Notes: generated from the letters alone by a model not told the origin. A stretch of 64,000 nt of DNA from Carex sylvatica (GCA_964058845.1 CAXKVR010000109.1:124001-188000); one strand, 5' to 3'. Shown: positions 11,937 to 24,660, counted from the stretch's first letter. Program-made: numbers and translations.

Positions 11937-12265
11937 GAGTTAGGCTATAAGGTACTATGCATAAAGCATATTGGTCTATACAACAGATCAATATTTTTGT
12001 TTTTAATGTTCCAATAATCAATCTGAATCGTTCAATGTGATTTTCATATGAAAATTTACTTGTAATTAAATTTTAAAATTTTCCGAATTGTTTTACTATT
12101 TTTATATAAAATAGTAAAAAAAATTCTAAAAAATATAAAATTTGATCTAGAAGAATATTTTCATATGGAGGTTGAACAATTCATGTTGATTGTATGATCT
12201 TTGAAAATAAAAATATTAGTTTATATAATATGAACCAATAAGAGTTATGCATAGCAACATGCATA
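11937..12265. mobile_element. Palindromic MITE of the same family as 9806-10257
   Basis: It starts GAGTTAGGCTATAAGGTACT. The right arm, read in reverse, gives GCTATGCATAACTCTTATTGG and then parallels the left arm for about 150 bp, including TTTTTATTTTCAAAGATC versus TTTTTGTTTTTAATGTTC. It lies about 150 bp beyond the 3' end of the DUF247 gene. Confidence 0.55.
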
Positions 12266-12410
12266 ATTAAATTTACCTTTACCAGATAAAATGAATAATT
12301 TAAATTATTTATTACAAGATAAAGTTATGTTCATATCTCTTCTCTATTAAAAATAATTTCCATTTCATATAAAAGAATAAAAGAACTGTAGTTCATTTTA
12401 ATTTACAAGC

Positions 12411-14474
12411 TTAACTTTTATCAGGAGGATGATCTGGTAGCCTTACATATGCCATAATTGTGAACACAGTCATAATAACTGTGCAAACAAACATGAGAAA
12501 AATCACTAATACACCAAGCCACACCCATGGATTGGCACAGTACCGACGAGCACACATTGGACGCCATTTTCGTGGTTTTCGGTACCGTTCTTCTAGTGCC
12601 TCACACACCGGGCTGAGGTGGTACTCCGAGTCAAAGTCAAACATGACTTCCCTTGCCAAGTTGGCGAAAAGGATCGACACGTCTCGGTTGCTACCAAGTT
12701 GGTGCTGCACAATTCCTGCCTTGCTGAGCAAGTTCACATCATCTGCGGTGGCCATCAACTGAGACATGAAAATGACGTATGCCGTGACATCCTTTTCGAT
12801 CGAAGCGTTCGTTTGCTCAAATGCAATCAAATTGCCAAAGAGCCAGTAAAGAGACTCGTCGACACGAAGGCGGGGGATTTCTAATATGTCCTTAGAAATT
12901 GTTATATCCAACAAGGAGTGCCGGTTACGTCCCCCACCTTCTTTCGTCTTAAACTTAATACCGGCTTCGTCATATTGCACTGCTCGGTGTAGGTACAGGT
13001 GACAATGAGACGCATGTTGGGATGTACTATCGCTATTTTCTATTTGGTGGTGCCGGTTCCGGTTGTAGAAATTGTATGCCCAATTTAAAAAAAAAATTGA
13101 GAGTTTGTAAAGTACACGACCCGCTACACGACCGACTGAGTTTCGGTTCATATACAATAAATTTGGAGGTCTACTTGTCGGTGTCTGGTCCCCGGGGGCA
13201 ATGGTGGAGGTGCGCAAATTGCTAGGTTTGAAGTAAGCATGCAATAGATAGAGCAAATGCTCAAAATTTTCATGTCTTTGGCTTGGATTGATCGCGAATG
13301 GCATAGATAGGTTACACAACACGGATTCGATCGATCCGGCAGCTTGTTCTTTGACCATTGCAAGCACAATTTCACTATCCTCACCGGTATTCTGTGCCCA
13401 TTGTTCAGCGATGCGCTCGACAATTACAAAAGGAATCTGATTTTCCAGCAGAAGTAGATCGTGCCATATATCGACCGCATCGTGTGCTTCGTTGCTTTGT
13501 ACTCTGACAAACGACAAGGGGTAGAACAAACCAAATATGTAAAACCCGTCAAGTAGCATCATGCTTAGAAACGCATTGGTATCCATCGCGTTTACACAAT
13601 CGGGATAATATCTCCTTGCATCGGCCTCAAGTTTCGCTATAACCTCGACATAGCTATTCCATGTATTTTCATCCTTTGACCAAAGGTTGAGTTCGAGGAA
13701 TTGACGTTTTTCGACTTCCATACCTTTTAGGGATGAACTTCCCCAGTGGTAAGGCCCGATGGAAACAACACTTGGCATGTAGGCTCGGGGATTGAGACTT
13801 GCCATTCTATGAGGCACTTTGGAGAGGTGACTGAGATGTCTCAATCTGCCGTGATCGATGACAACCATTGGGCAGTCAATCTTCAGATCAGACCTGATGG
13901 AGTAGGCGAGCATCTGAATTCTCGCATCACCGCATTCTACAACGGTTTCTTGGTTGCTTACGCTGCTGCTTGCTTGTGCTCGAGAGATTTCGGTTCTTTC
14001 GGGTTTTTCACTTTTTTGGTTTTGTTGCTTGGTGCGGAGATCTGTAAGAAGGTATACACAAGATTAATTTAAAGAAAACATTTGTTCTCACCAACAACAT
14101 AATTATGATTATAACAAACTTTTAATGTGTATAAAGAACAAAAAAGAAGACAACTTTGATTAAAACAATCTATTAGAAAAGCTTGTAGAATTCAAATAGA
14201 AAGCAGTGCAAAATTTCTAACTACACCCACACCCACACCCACACCCACAAACACATGTACACGTTGTGCTAATGTAAGCTTATTTCACTGTAATAATATA
14301 AAAAAAAAACTTGCAATTTGTTGAGCTAATTTCTCTAAAGCCTTACATGCTAAATAAAAACACAAATAAACACACATAAAAACAGTGTTTATCTTTACCT
14401 GGCACTGGTCTCTTGCCTCTTGCCATGTGTCTTCTCCTCTCTTCATTCTCTTGTGAACTTGGTGCGTTGCCCAT
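12411..14474 (-). CDS. DUF247 (UPF0481) membrane protein, two exons, 568 aa
   Basis: Plant-specific DUF247 family protein of unknown biochemical function; members are usually anchored by a C-terminal membrane segment. Proposed exons: 14399-14474 and 12411-14041. Exon 2 holds the whole domain: YMPSVVSIGPYHWG near its start, LLLENQIPFVIVERI in the middle, RLRVDESLYWLFGNLIAFEQ later, then one hydrophobic helix (WVWLGVLVIFLMFVC, about residues 530-556) and a short tail. A 500-codon frame starts at 13913, but exon 2 stays open 42 codons further to a CAG acceptor at 14042. An upstream ATG at 14474 with donor CCAG/GTAAAG at 14398 joins in phase (1 base + 2 bases = GAT). The resulting N-terminus MGNAPSS looks like an N-myristoylation site. 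Start choice is inference; the domain itself is certain. Confidence 0.85.
14223..14249. repeat. (CCCACA)n microsatellite in the DUF247 intron
   Basis: Four to five perfect CCCACA units within the proposed 357-bp intron (14042-14398). Confidence 0.9.
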
Positions 14475-14582
14475 GGCATATGTGTTGTGTAAATTAAAAG
14501 AAGTAGCTAGAGAGAGATAATAAAATGGAATAATAGATTAATAAAACCCTACAGTTTTGGTTTTAAAGCTTAGTGTTGAAGT

Positions 14583-14592
14583 CTATTTATAT
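14583..14592 (-). promoter_or_regulatory. TATA box candidate of the DUF247 gene
   Basis: On the minus strand ATATAAATAG lies about 110 bp upstream of the proposed ATG at 14474, a normal distance for a plant TATA box plus short leader. This supports transcription starting before exon 1. Confidence 0.45.
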
Positions 14593-14599
14593 TTGAAAT

Positions 14600-16610
14600 A
14601 TGTAATTACTATATCTCCGTGTCTAAAATCAAAGTTGTTCTAATTAAAATAACAAATACCGTGTGGGCTCCCAAAAATGTTTCTGTTGAACATTTAATTG
14701 GCACTGCAGGACTATTATGTGGCAATTTATTTTTGATTTGACTGACTTGGGTTAATTAATTAATTTTAAATTTGAATAATAATGTGGAAAAGTACATGTA
14801 TGTATTTTCCCTTTCAATAACTTCATTTCATGGTTGTATTAATCGTTCTTAATTTTTAACATAAATCATATCCAAATATGCATGGGTATCATGTAAATTG
14901 TAAAATCATCAATCATGTGAAATTTTAGTTACATCTTGTTGTTTGACATGATGCATAGTTATTAATTAACACACAATAATCATATATATTATCCCCAGAA
15001 GTACACTCATTAATAAAAATAAAAATAAGACATCTTCTCTTCCGGAAATGATAAGCAACTACTTAAGCTTTGTTTTTGGGCTCTCTCTGTCACATTTTTT
15101 TGTATTTTGTGTAGCGCATTTGGTGTAGCTCTTCGTGACGCGAATAAAAAAAATGTTTTGAAAAATTACCAATAATGAAAATTTAATAAGTATAGATTTG
15201 AAGGATACATTAATTACCAATAATGAAAACTTAAAATTGTAACTAAATTATACTCTATAGTTAAAATTGATTTTGTATTGGAATTCAATTAAAATATTAA
15301 GCGAAATATTTATAACTGATAATTGTTTTCCTAATACTACCATGAAAAAAGAACGATTTTTTAATACTATATATCATTTGTGTGATTACAAAGAGAAATT
15401 AGAATTTTCATATTTATTGTGGAACGAGAAAATTAAATTCCTCATATTATAACTATTCTCATTGTAAAGCAATAATCGGATTTTAAATTTTTTGTATCAT
15501 TTGTCTTGAACCGGCATTACCCAATTTTTTTTATACCATTAATATTATTTTATTATATTTTATTTACTACAAAGTCAAAATTATGTCATTGCACGCTGAA
15601 GTTTTAAACTAGTTTTAAGTAAGAACTCATGAATTGAATTTTCAATTTAAGAACTTTAAATTTTCTATTTGGAATCTTTAAAGAAATAATGCTAATATTT
15701 TGAGGGGTAATTAATTTGATATATGTTGAAAACTTAATTGGAATATATAGTAAAATTCATTGCCACATGGATATATTAAAAGAGTTCGAAATAATCTAGA
15801 TTAAGTTACTTCACTATTTCAATAAATATTTCAATAAATAATACAATAACTATTGTATTATTTATATTAATTAATCATCATTATATATATTTTATTGTTA
15901 TTGTCGTGGTGGTGGTCATTATATTAATCACTGTTTCTATATGAAAGATCCCTATATACAATGACTACGGCCATTATTATTATTATCATCATCATCATCA
16001 TCATCATCATTTATATTTTATATTATGAGGTAAGTAAGCTAAAATATTAAAGATTATTGTCATCGATTATTACTTGTACTAGATAAATAAAAAATTCTTA
16101 ATTTGAAAGGCCATCTGCCGATCTGCGTCTATGAACTTGGTACTTAAAAAAAAAAAAAAAAAAAAAAAAACAGTGGATTAATTTCATTCCAAGAAACAAA
16201 CAATAAATGTGATAAGAATTTCTATGCTGAAATTTAGAATCCACGCACTTGTAATTTGCTTTCATTTTTTCTATTTTTTTCTTTTTTATTATCCTTGAAT
16301 TAATTTCTGGCTCTTATTTGCTCTTAATTTATTTTGAGAAAATAAAATATGTGGTGGATTGCCCCTTTTTGTCATTACTCATAAAAATTATTTTGACAAT
16401 AATATATAACCTCTTTTTTAATTAAAAATTAATATTGCACACGGTTACATATCATCAGGATCGTTGGATCAAGAAATAATTAATAATGTTATGAAATTCT
16501 TTAGATTGTGATGGCTTTCTTGGGTTGACCCCACATCGAATAATAATAATAATATAATATTATACTATTAATGAGTTCATCCATGATGGACACAATGACA
16601 TCAATTAATT
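14600..16610. other. AT-rich intergenic DNA with simple repeats
   Basis: No gene recognised. An (ATT)n/(ATC)n tract lies at about 15975-16012 and a 26-bp poly-A at about 16146-16171. Short frames are low complexity. Confidence 0.6.
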
Positions 16611-16614
16611 TACT

Positions 16615-17290
16615 CTACGCGTGTTTTTATTGCCACATTTATGATTTTGACAAATTGATTGACGTGTATAATAATATGATCGAGACAAATATAATTTAGT
16701 CTTTCTGAACCTTGCATTTTTTGTCTCAAGATTACTCGAAGAATCACATGAAAATATGTTATAGAACTAGAAGGGTAATGATTCTGTGGCTTTTTCTGAG
16801 ACCAAAATCTAGGGTTCATAATTAAACCTAGTTGATTGAGAATTGCTTAGATTCTCAATCAGTTTCATATAACATTGTTAATTATATAAAATCAAAAGTT
16901 GGTTTCAGGTTCAAAATTATGATGGAGAAATTCCTTGTGAATATTAAATAGTTTAGTGAATTGACCTTCAATGTTTACTTAAAAAGGAAGAAGTAAAAAA
17001 TCAGAATTGCAATTTATAAACTTTTGAATTTTTTTGATACTAAAGTCATGTGATAAAAAATGAAAACTTTTTAACTTAATTTTAATACATTCTTTTTCAT
17101 TATTTTTTTAATGAATGACTTTATACTAAATATATATATATATATATTTTTTAAATTTTGTATGTAAATACATCATTTATAAAGTCTTATTTTATGCGTA
17201 CTACATAGAATTTATGTTTTGAATTTTTCTTAATGTCTTAATTTATGTTTTGAATTTATCAAAAGTCTTAATTTATGTTTTGAATTTTTC
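16615..17290. repeat. Segmental duplication, copy 1 (partner 23480-24150)
   Basis: About 650 bp shared in the same orientation with 23480-24150, starting TTTTTATTGCCACATT and passing through CCTAGTTGATTGAGAATTGC. The end (17209-17292) carries a 30-bp unit, AATTTATGTTTTGAATTT, three times. The partner copy abuts an NLR LRR fragment; here only a faint trace of that junction remains at 17300-17330. A partial MULE-MITE arm is included at about 16985-17200. Confidence 0.7.
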
Positions 17291-17299
17291 TTACTGCTA

Positions 17300-20200
17300 T
17301 CTACCCAAGTACTATAATGAAATTCTCTAACATATATAGGTATATATTGCATCGATATTACTAAACTGGTTCAATTATAATGCAACCTATATTAAAATAT
17401 CTGAAAATTAAATATTTTTTTCATCGATGTATTTTTTGTTCTTGTGCGTTATAACACAATGTAAAAATACACAATAATACATGTAATATATCCGAATTTG
17501 ATGCAAGACCCTTCAATGTTGATCCAAATATTTAGACCATAAATAACATTTTAATAAAATTATTAATACAATTCGTTTGGAAGTTTCATATTAATGAAAA
17601 GGGCTTTTTTCCTTTTAAAAAAAAATAATACAATATAAATATCGAGAGGGCCTAAGAAAAATCAGCAAATTAGACCAAATAATTTGCATATAAGATAAGT
17701 AAAAATAAATAATAAGGCAAGCTTACAATATTTAAATATTATAGTATGTAATAAGATCGAATTTTAATTATCCTAAAAAAAATTACGCCCTCATTTGTAG
17801 AGTTAATTGTTTTGTTCATCATGAAAGTAGAAGGCACAATCAAACATTTTTTGTTTCCTCTCTAATTAATAATATGATTGCTACATTTACAAATGGTTCA
17901 AGTAATTAATTTTTTTGAAATATGATAAATTTAGTATAATGAAATTTTTATGAGTATTTTCAGGCTTGAAAACCATGGTTTAAATTGCCTTCAAAAGACT
18001 AGTTAATTTGGACTTTCAAGAAAAAATAAATACAACCGCATATAATTCTTTATTTGATTGCCATAATGGATGTTTTTTAATTGCATTATGGAACACAAAT
18101 ATTTATGTAAGTCCTAACCATTTTTAGTTTCACAGTCCAGAGAACTCTATTTTATTTATTGCCACAATGGTCAAACAAAATTCATTTTTAATTGGTTATA
18201 AAAACAAAAATATGGTTTTGAAAATATGGATATTGTAAATCTCTTCCAAAAATATGGACATTGCTCTCTGCTAGGAATGCTGATTCAAATACAATAATTT
18301 TGCATGATTTATACGAGACATCACGATATAATATTGTAACATAATTTTCGTAACAATTATTTTTTTATAAATGAAGTAGAGCTGTGGCATAATTCGTGTG
18401 AGATATTTACTATAACACTTTTGTTGTTTTGATTGTTTTGTTTGGTGTGACAAACAATTACAACTCATAATATTTCTGTTATATGTTTATTATTTATTGC
18501 TTTGAATTGTACATTTGTGTGACAAAAAATTATAACTATCATAATAATTCTGTGATATGCTTTTATTTATATTTTAATAATTGCTTCGTCTATTTGATTC
18601 ACTTAAAATAAAAGTCATTCTTGATTGATTTCAACAAACAAATATATGAGTTAAAGTAAAATATTGGAAAAAACTAATATTTCATAATGATTAAATTAAA
18701 ATAACTTCCACTGAAATCAAAATTTAGTTTGTCGATAATTTCTTTTTTAGTGTTGACTCATCTGCAGCTAATTTAGTCATATTTATATGAACATGTATGT
18801 AAGTATTAAATAATGAAATTGAATATTTTTTCTCTGTTTGTGCAAAGGTAATAAAATAAAAGAAACCCATAAAAAACAAATAATTTTTTATTTATGTTTT
18901 AAGAACTTTTTAATATTGGCTGAGCCGACCACAATTAGATTATTAAAAAATCTCTTGGTATTTGCAAGTCATTCATCCGTTATATATATATGTTAAAAGA
19001 TAAATAATAAGAACTTCAGATATAAAACATAACTAATTAGAATAAGGTAGAAATATTGTCATAATAAATTACTTATCATGTTTATCCATCAAAATTTTTT
19101 ACAGAGTCGGTTGAGCTTCATAAAAATAGGGACAATAATTATGATATACATTATAATTAGTATTTGAACATATACCAATATTGAAACTATTACCAGGGGA
19201 TACATCATAATCAGTTTTTGTAACCCTCTCGTAAATGATATTTGATTCAGACTTAAACATGTTATATCCAAGATATGACTTTCAAATCTCAATTTTACTT
19301 AGTAGGGACCAAACATTTAGAATCTAGTTAATATAAGCACAAATTAGATGCATTTTAACTAGATATAAGTTTCTTGATATTGGAATGTTTAAGGTGTTCA
19401 AAAAAAGAACTTTGAACTCGAATTCACTCTCTTTGTAGAATTCAATATGTAATCAAAATTGCTTAAGCATTTGAGAACTTACTGGCTGCAATTTATTTTG
19501 TATATAAATTTTAATCTTTGAGTTAAGAAAAGCCAAGTATACTTGGCGTCACTTGTAAATATTTGATCTTTTTTATACAATTTCCGGATGACTATTTCCG
19601 GCTGACTTAAAAAAAAAAATTGTTTGACAACGGTTTGAAGGCCTCCTGATACTAGATCGAAAAAAAATTAGCCTCACACTACGTACATAATCTTATTCTT
19701 CTGACTCTAATTAAAATATAATTAAGTCAAGTAAAAAGTTGTTATGGTAGAGGGGAAAACTATTTTCAGTCATTAAGTAGTGAAACCAACTTTTCATTTA
19801 GTAACAAAAAATAATACTCTCCTTTGTTTGAGAAGTTCCATATAAAATAAATTTCAATGATCGATCTGAATTTGCCAAACGAACAAATATAAGAAGAGAG
19901 TATTGGAATGAATATATTATAAATCACAAAACCGATTTTGGATACAATAACATGCATGGTTTTACATGTTTAATTAAACGAATCATACATGCATGTCTAA
20001 TTAATTAAATTGAGATGCTTCCGATATTTACTTTCTTGATTTATCCATACAAATCGCATTGATGAGGTAGTGAAATTGCACGATTGTAAATTAAACACAT
20101 TGGAAATGTATGATGTAATTCAAATACAGTGACACAAAAATTCTTTCAAAACCTTCAATCTTATACTTTCATATCGATCTGTATAGTTTTGCATTAGTTT

Positions 20201-20383
20201 ACAATTGGTACCATGCAATAAAATCGTTTTTTTAATTAAAATAGTTTACATAAACTTTTTTCTGAAAAAGGAACTGATTAATTTATTTTGTTTTGTTGAA
20301 ATTATATAGGAACATATTAATAAAAAATGAATTACTCATTCTATTAAAATAAGTTTCAGCCGAAATTTATTATTAAAAAAAAT
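17300..20383. other. Gene-free AT-rich DNA
   Basis: No coding frame, RNA gene or bounded repeat could be supported over about 3 kb; frames of 62-67 codons on the minus strand are low complexity. Confidence 0.55.
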
Positions 20384-21138
20384 CAAGGTTCTAAATAGCG
20401 ATTATAGCAGCATAGCGGGGAGACCCAAAAAAAAAATTATAGCGAATAGCATAGCTATTGCGGAAGCTATCATACATAGCATTTTTTTTCTTTTCAAATT
20501 TTATATTCTATATTTCTACTAATTATCAACATGATCAATATTAGATAATTGAGGTAACAACTAAATGACAACTAATATAAGTCTATACTTTTTATCAATT
20601 TTGCAAATAAGAAGGAAAAAAAATCTAAAAAATAATATTATTTAATAGTTCATACTTCATAGTATTACATATTATAATGGACGAAGAGCAATTAATTTTA
20701 TAAGAAAAATAAAGTCAGTATACCTATTTAAACATTTTATATATTATAATAATAATAATCAAAATCAGCTTTCAATTGAAACGAACAATAATAATTTTAC
20801 AAGTGAATACTTTAGGAAGAGCAATCAAAATGAAGAATTAATATTTGAATATTTCTCGGTATAGAATGAGAGAATAAATCACAAATAAGAACATAGCATA
20901 TAGTTCGGTTTAGCATACTTATCGTAAAATATCATATAGTATTAGAAATAAGAATAGAAGCATAGAAGCCCATATAAATTACAAAAAAAAAAAAAAAACT
21001 ATGTAGCATAGCGGTAATAGCAGTCAGCTATTACAGCTATAGCGGTCGTAGCTGAGTTAGCGCAATTTTATCTCATAGCTTAGCGTTTATGGTCCGAAAA
21101 AGCTATAGCGTCGCTATAGCTAGCTATTTAGAACCCTG
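20384..21138. mobile_element. Non-autonomous hAT element with GCTATAGC-type subterminal motifs
   Basis: Ends CAAGGTTCTAAATAGC and GCTATTTAGAACCCTG are inverted copies with one mismatch in 16. Flanks AAAAAAAT and AAAAAAAC fit an 8-bp target duplication with one change, though the A-run weakens this. Both subterminal zones (20395-20480 and 21000-21125) are dense in TAGC/GCTA words such as AGCTATAGCGTCGCTATAGC. The AT-rich interior has no transposase. A fragment of the same right end lies at 53990-54022. Confidence 0.75.
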
Positions 21139-21236
21139 AAAAAAACACAAACCATCCACTAAAAAAAAAAAAAAAACATTGAAAATGGAATAATTAATTC
21201 CCATTTTATTTATTGAGTTAAACCATTATTAATTAA

Positions 21237-21644
21237 GAGGAGGGTTCAAATGCCTTCATTTTTTGTGCCTCCATTTTTAAATACTTAAATAATTCAAAGA
21301 ATAAATCTTAAAATTCAAAATAAAACTGATAGATGTGATCTATGTTATTTTCTCTATGTGCCCATAAAAAATTATCACATTTTGATTTTGCTTTTATGTG
21401 AATCAATGAGTTAAAAAATCAACGTCTATAAATTATCCACATTAGTATATATTTTTACAAGCTCAAGATGACAACCAAAACAAAGTTGAAATGCCGTAAT
21501 TTTTATATGTGCATAGATAAAATGATGTAGTTCATATCCAACGGTTTTTTTTTTAATTTTATGATATAAATTTTGAGATATTAAAATTTTTAAAAATGGA
21601 GACATGATGGAGGCACACAAAATGAAGGCATTTGAACCCTCCTC
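21237..21644. mobile_element. MULE-type MITE with perfect 9-bp target duplication
   Basis: The 408-bp element starts GAGGAGGGTTCAAATGCC and ends GGCATTTGAACCCTCCTC. The inverted ends extend at least 35 bp. It is flanked on both sides by ATTAATTAA (21228-21236 and 21645-21653). A 9-bp duplication with long inverted ends is typical of Mutator-like elements. No coding sequence. Confidence 0.8.
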
Positions 21645-21653
21645 ATTAATTAA

Positions 21654-22599
21654 TTCACTCAAAACATTGTTTTACACATCGACCAAACATTCAAAAAAAA
21701 ACAAATGCACTTGGACCATGAGTAATCTTCTTTGTGGAGCAGCGCACTACAGTTGTTACTACGGGTGAAAACAGAGCAGATAGTGGTGAAGTCCATATAT
21801 ATATATTTTATAAAAATATTGGATACGAATATGGATCAGATACAGATACATATCAAATTGGATATTTATTAAAAAAAATTGAAAATATTATTAAAAAATA
21901 ATAAAGTTCATAATATTTATCTAATTATAATGACAAATAACATAATTTGTTCATAATATATATTAAACTATATGATATTATCTACTAATCGGATACGAAT
22001 AATTAAAATGTAAAACTATATTTGTATTCATATCCACACTTTTTTTACAAAATACAGATCATATAGTATCCACATCGTTTTTACGTCCTACTTGCTACTT
22101 ACAAAATTAATTGTCCAATTGCCTATTTATTCCGATTCCACTGCCAAATTAATTGTCAAAAAATTATGTTAAGATAAAAGATTAGACTCATATAATTTTC
22201 TTTTGTTTTCTTCAAAATGCATTTTATTTGGAGAACAAACATTTTATTTGGTGAACAAACATTATATATATTTCATTGTTAGATATTAGATAATTTTTTA
22301 TACTCGTATTTGACTGCAAGGTAGTTCAGCCCAAATTATGTTAAGAAAACATTTTTAATTCGGCGTAGAGTGGTGGTGAGAAATTGAGAACCCACCCGGA
22401 TCTTATAAATATTAGTCCCACGAGGCACATTCAATTAGACTCAGGACATTTATATAGAAACCTTTGGACCAGCCTTCTTTTTTTCCGTTGGGGCAAACGG
22501 TCCAATAAATCTTAAATCCATATTTCTGAAAATTTAAAAACAGTTCCAGCCCAAATTTTGAGAATCGATTTGATTTTTCTGATTTTGCAAACCGTGATT
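21654..22599. other. Gene-free AT-rich DNA
   Basis: No supported gene or bounded element between the MITE and the tandem repeat at 22600. Confidence 0.5.
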
Positions 22600-22935
22600 A
22601 AATACCTCTATTTGATTTAATTTATTGAATATTGGTCTCTATGTTTTTTTTTTAATTTTAAAATTTTCTGGTAATTGGTAGAAATCAATTATGAAATTGT
22701 AAGTAATATGATTACTTGATCAGTACTTAATTTCTAATTTGATTTATAAACTATAAGTAGTTTGTACTATAAATTTTTACTTGATATGCAAATTAAATCC
22801 CTCTAATTGATTTCATTTATTGAATATTGGTTTATATGTTTTTTTTTTAAGATATTAAATTTGCTAGTAATTTGGAAGAAATCATTGAAATTGTAAGTAA
22901 AGTGATTAGTACGTGTTTTCTAATTATAGAGTATC
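22600..22935. repeat. Two-copy tandem repeat of about 190 bp
   Basis: Two diverged units (about 22600-22740 and 22790-22930) share TTTATTGAATATTGGT, ATGTTTTTTTTTTAA and GAAATTGTAAGTAA in the same order. Confidence 0.6.
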
Positions 22936-23040
22936 TCATTTGTTGAAAGGTATTCTTTTATATTGGAATGTGCAGCTACATGTACATGATCTCACAATTC
23001 CTTTCCTGGTATATATACTGGCACAACAACAAGATAGACA

Positions 23041-23165
23041 CTTTTCGCGATTGTAAAAAGTGACTTTTCGCAACGGAGTACCGTCATAAATGTGTTTTTT
23101 CTATTAGTGACAGGATTTTTCGCGACGGAGTACCGTCATAAATGCACTTTTTCTATTAGTGACAG
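23041..23165. mobile_element. CACTA terminus, present twice in tandem
   Basis: The sequence GACGGAGTACCGTCATAAATG followed by T-rich DNA and TTTCTATTAGTGACAG occurs twice in succession (about 23072-23113 and 23117-23164). The end TTTTTCTATTAGTG is a CACTA-type terminus (CACTAATAGAAAAA reversed). Each unit contains a GACGG...CCGTC stem. The rest of the element is missing. Confidence 0.55.
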
Positions 23166-23479
23166 TAATACAAGCCTGCCATCTGATTTTTAGGTATACT
23201 GGGTAATCAATAATTTTTGCTCTTCTTGAATTTTTGCTATGTCAGGCATTTCATCGAATTAATATAGTCCAAACAATATACAAGCTATCGGAGTCTCTTG
23301 CTTGAACCGCATTCTCATTCTCCTATCTTATTTAAGGCCTGAACAGTAGCGCATAAAAGCCTTGAGGTATAGGTGACAGTATTAGATTCTTGTGTCGGGG
23401 AGTTTGAAGTTTCTCTACCTGTTGCAATTCGGGACAATTGGTGTTTGACAAGATTTTATGATTTTGAAGAATTTACTCG

Positions 23480-24150
23480 ACACGTCTTTTTTATTGCCAC
23501 ATTAATTTATGATTTTGAAGAATTGGATGACATGTATAATAATATGATCGAGACAATATAAGTTAGTCTTTCTGAACACTGCATTTTTGTTTGTCTCAGG
23601 ATTACTCGAAGATTCACATGAAAAAATTATAAACTAGAAGGGTAGTAATCCTGTGGCTTTTTTTGAGACCAAAATTTAGGGTTGATAATTCAACCTAGTT
23701 GATTGAGAATTGCTTCTTAGATTCTCAATAAGTTTCATAAAACATTGCCCATTATATAAAGTCAAAAGTTGCATGGTATCATGTTCAAAATTTCGATGGA
23801 AAAATTACTTGTAGATATTACATAGTTGAATAAAAAAATAAAATAAAAAACTGAATTGCAAAATTTATAAATTTTTTAATTTTGTTGGTACCAAGTCATG
23901 TGATAAAAAAATGAAATCTTTTTAAGTTAATTTTAGTGCATTTATTTTTCATTATTTTTGAACGATTGACTTTATACTAAATGAATTCGAAAATTTATAA
24001 ATTTTGTATGTAAATGCATAATTTGTAAAGTAGATTCGTTTCAACGGGTTGACTTTGTCGTTTGAAGTTTATCTGATAAGAAAAACGATGGTTTTATGCG
24101 ATTCATTTATCAAAAGTTTTAATTTATGTCTTGAATTTCTCTCAATGTTT
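23480..24150. repeat. Segmental duplication, copy 2 (partner 16615-17290)
   Basis: Same orientation and order of words as the partner copy. The right half (about 23860-24085) is a MULE-MITE half-palindrome (TTTATACTAAATGAATTCG, AAGTAGATTCGTTTCAACGG). It runs directly into the LRR fragment. Confidence 0.7.
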
Positions 24151-24156
24151 TCTACA

Positions 24157-24660
24157 CAAGACTGGAAATCTATTTCTAACCTATTGAATCACCCAGATAA
24201 TCTCATCACAATGGCAATTATAGGCAACATTATACCGTCAGAGTGTGCCGATATAAGAGCATTTCCTAACCTCGAGACAGTGAAATCTATTAAATTAGAG
24301 GGACAATGGAAATATTGTAGAAAACTTTCCATAGATAATTATAAATTTCCTCCAAATCTTACAAAGCTCACCTTAACCAATTCCGGTTTAAAGGAAGATC
24401 CCATGCCGACACTAGGAAGATTACAAGTCCTGAAATTGATGAGGTTACTAGATGAAGCATACACAGGTAATCAGATGGTTTGCTCAACAAATGGGTTTCC
24501 ACATCTGCAGTTCTTAAAACTTAAGAAACTAGAGAACTTGGTGAATTGGGTGGTGGAACCGAATGCTATGTCACGGCTTACCACACTGCATGTTATTCAA
24601 TGTGGAAAACTGAACTACCCTTCTAATATGACTGTTACTATTTCTGATATAGATGATTGA
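24157..24660 (+). pseudogene. NLR leucine-rich-repeat fragment (RPP13/RPM1-like C-terminus)
   Basis: About 168 codons of LRR: FPNLETVKSIKLEG, then FPPNLTKLTLTNSGL and EDPMPTLGRLQVLKLM, then FPHLQFLKLKKLENLVNWVV, ending at a TGA after a CGKL repeat. These are characteristic C-terminal LRRs of CC-NB-LRR proteins and differ from the NLR at the left of the window. An open frame extends upstream to 24049, but that part comes from the repeat and MITE arm. There is no NB-ARC and no upstream exon in view. It is most likely a relic of a gene broken by repeat insertion. An authentic last exon with distant upstream exons is possible but not supported. Confidence 0.75.

Noticed and set aside
12460..14072. 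Plus-strand frames across the DUF247 gene
   Set aside because: Shadows of the minus-strand coding sequence; no domain of their own.
14285..14479. 64-codon frame starting at 14479 as a separate small gene
   Set aside because: Another frame of the same stretch, starting at 14474, splices in phase to the DUF247 exon; the 14479 frame would hit a stop after splicing.
16140..16172. Poly-A run as the tail of a SINE or processed pseudogene
   Set aside because: No tRNA-like or gene-like sequence precedes it and no flanking duplication was found.
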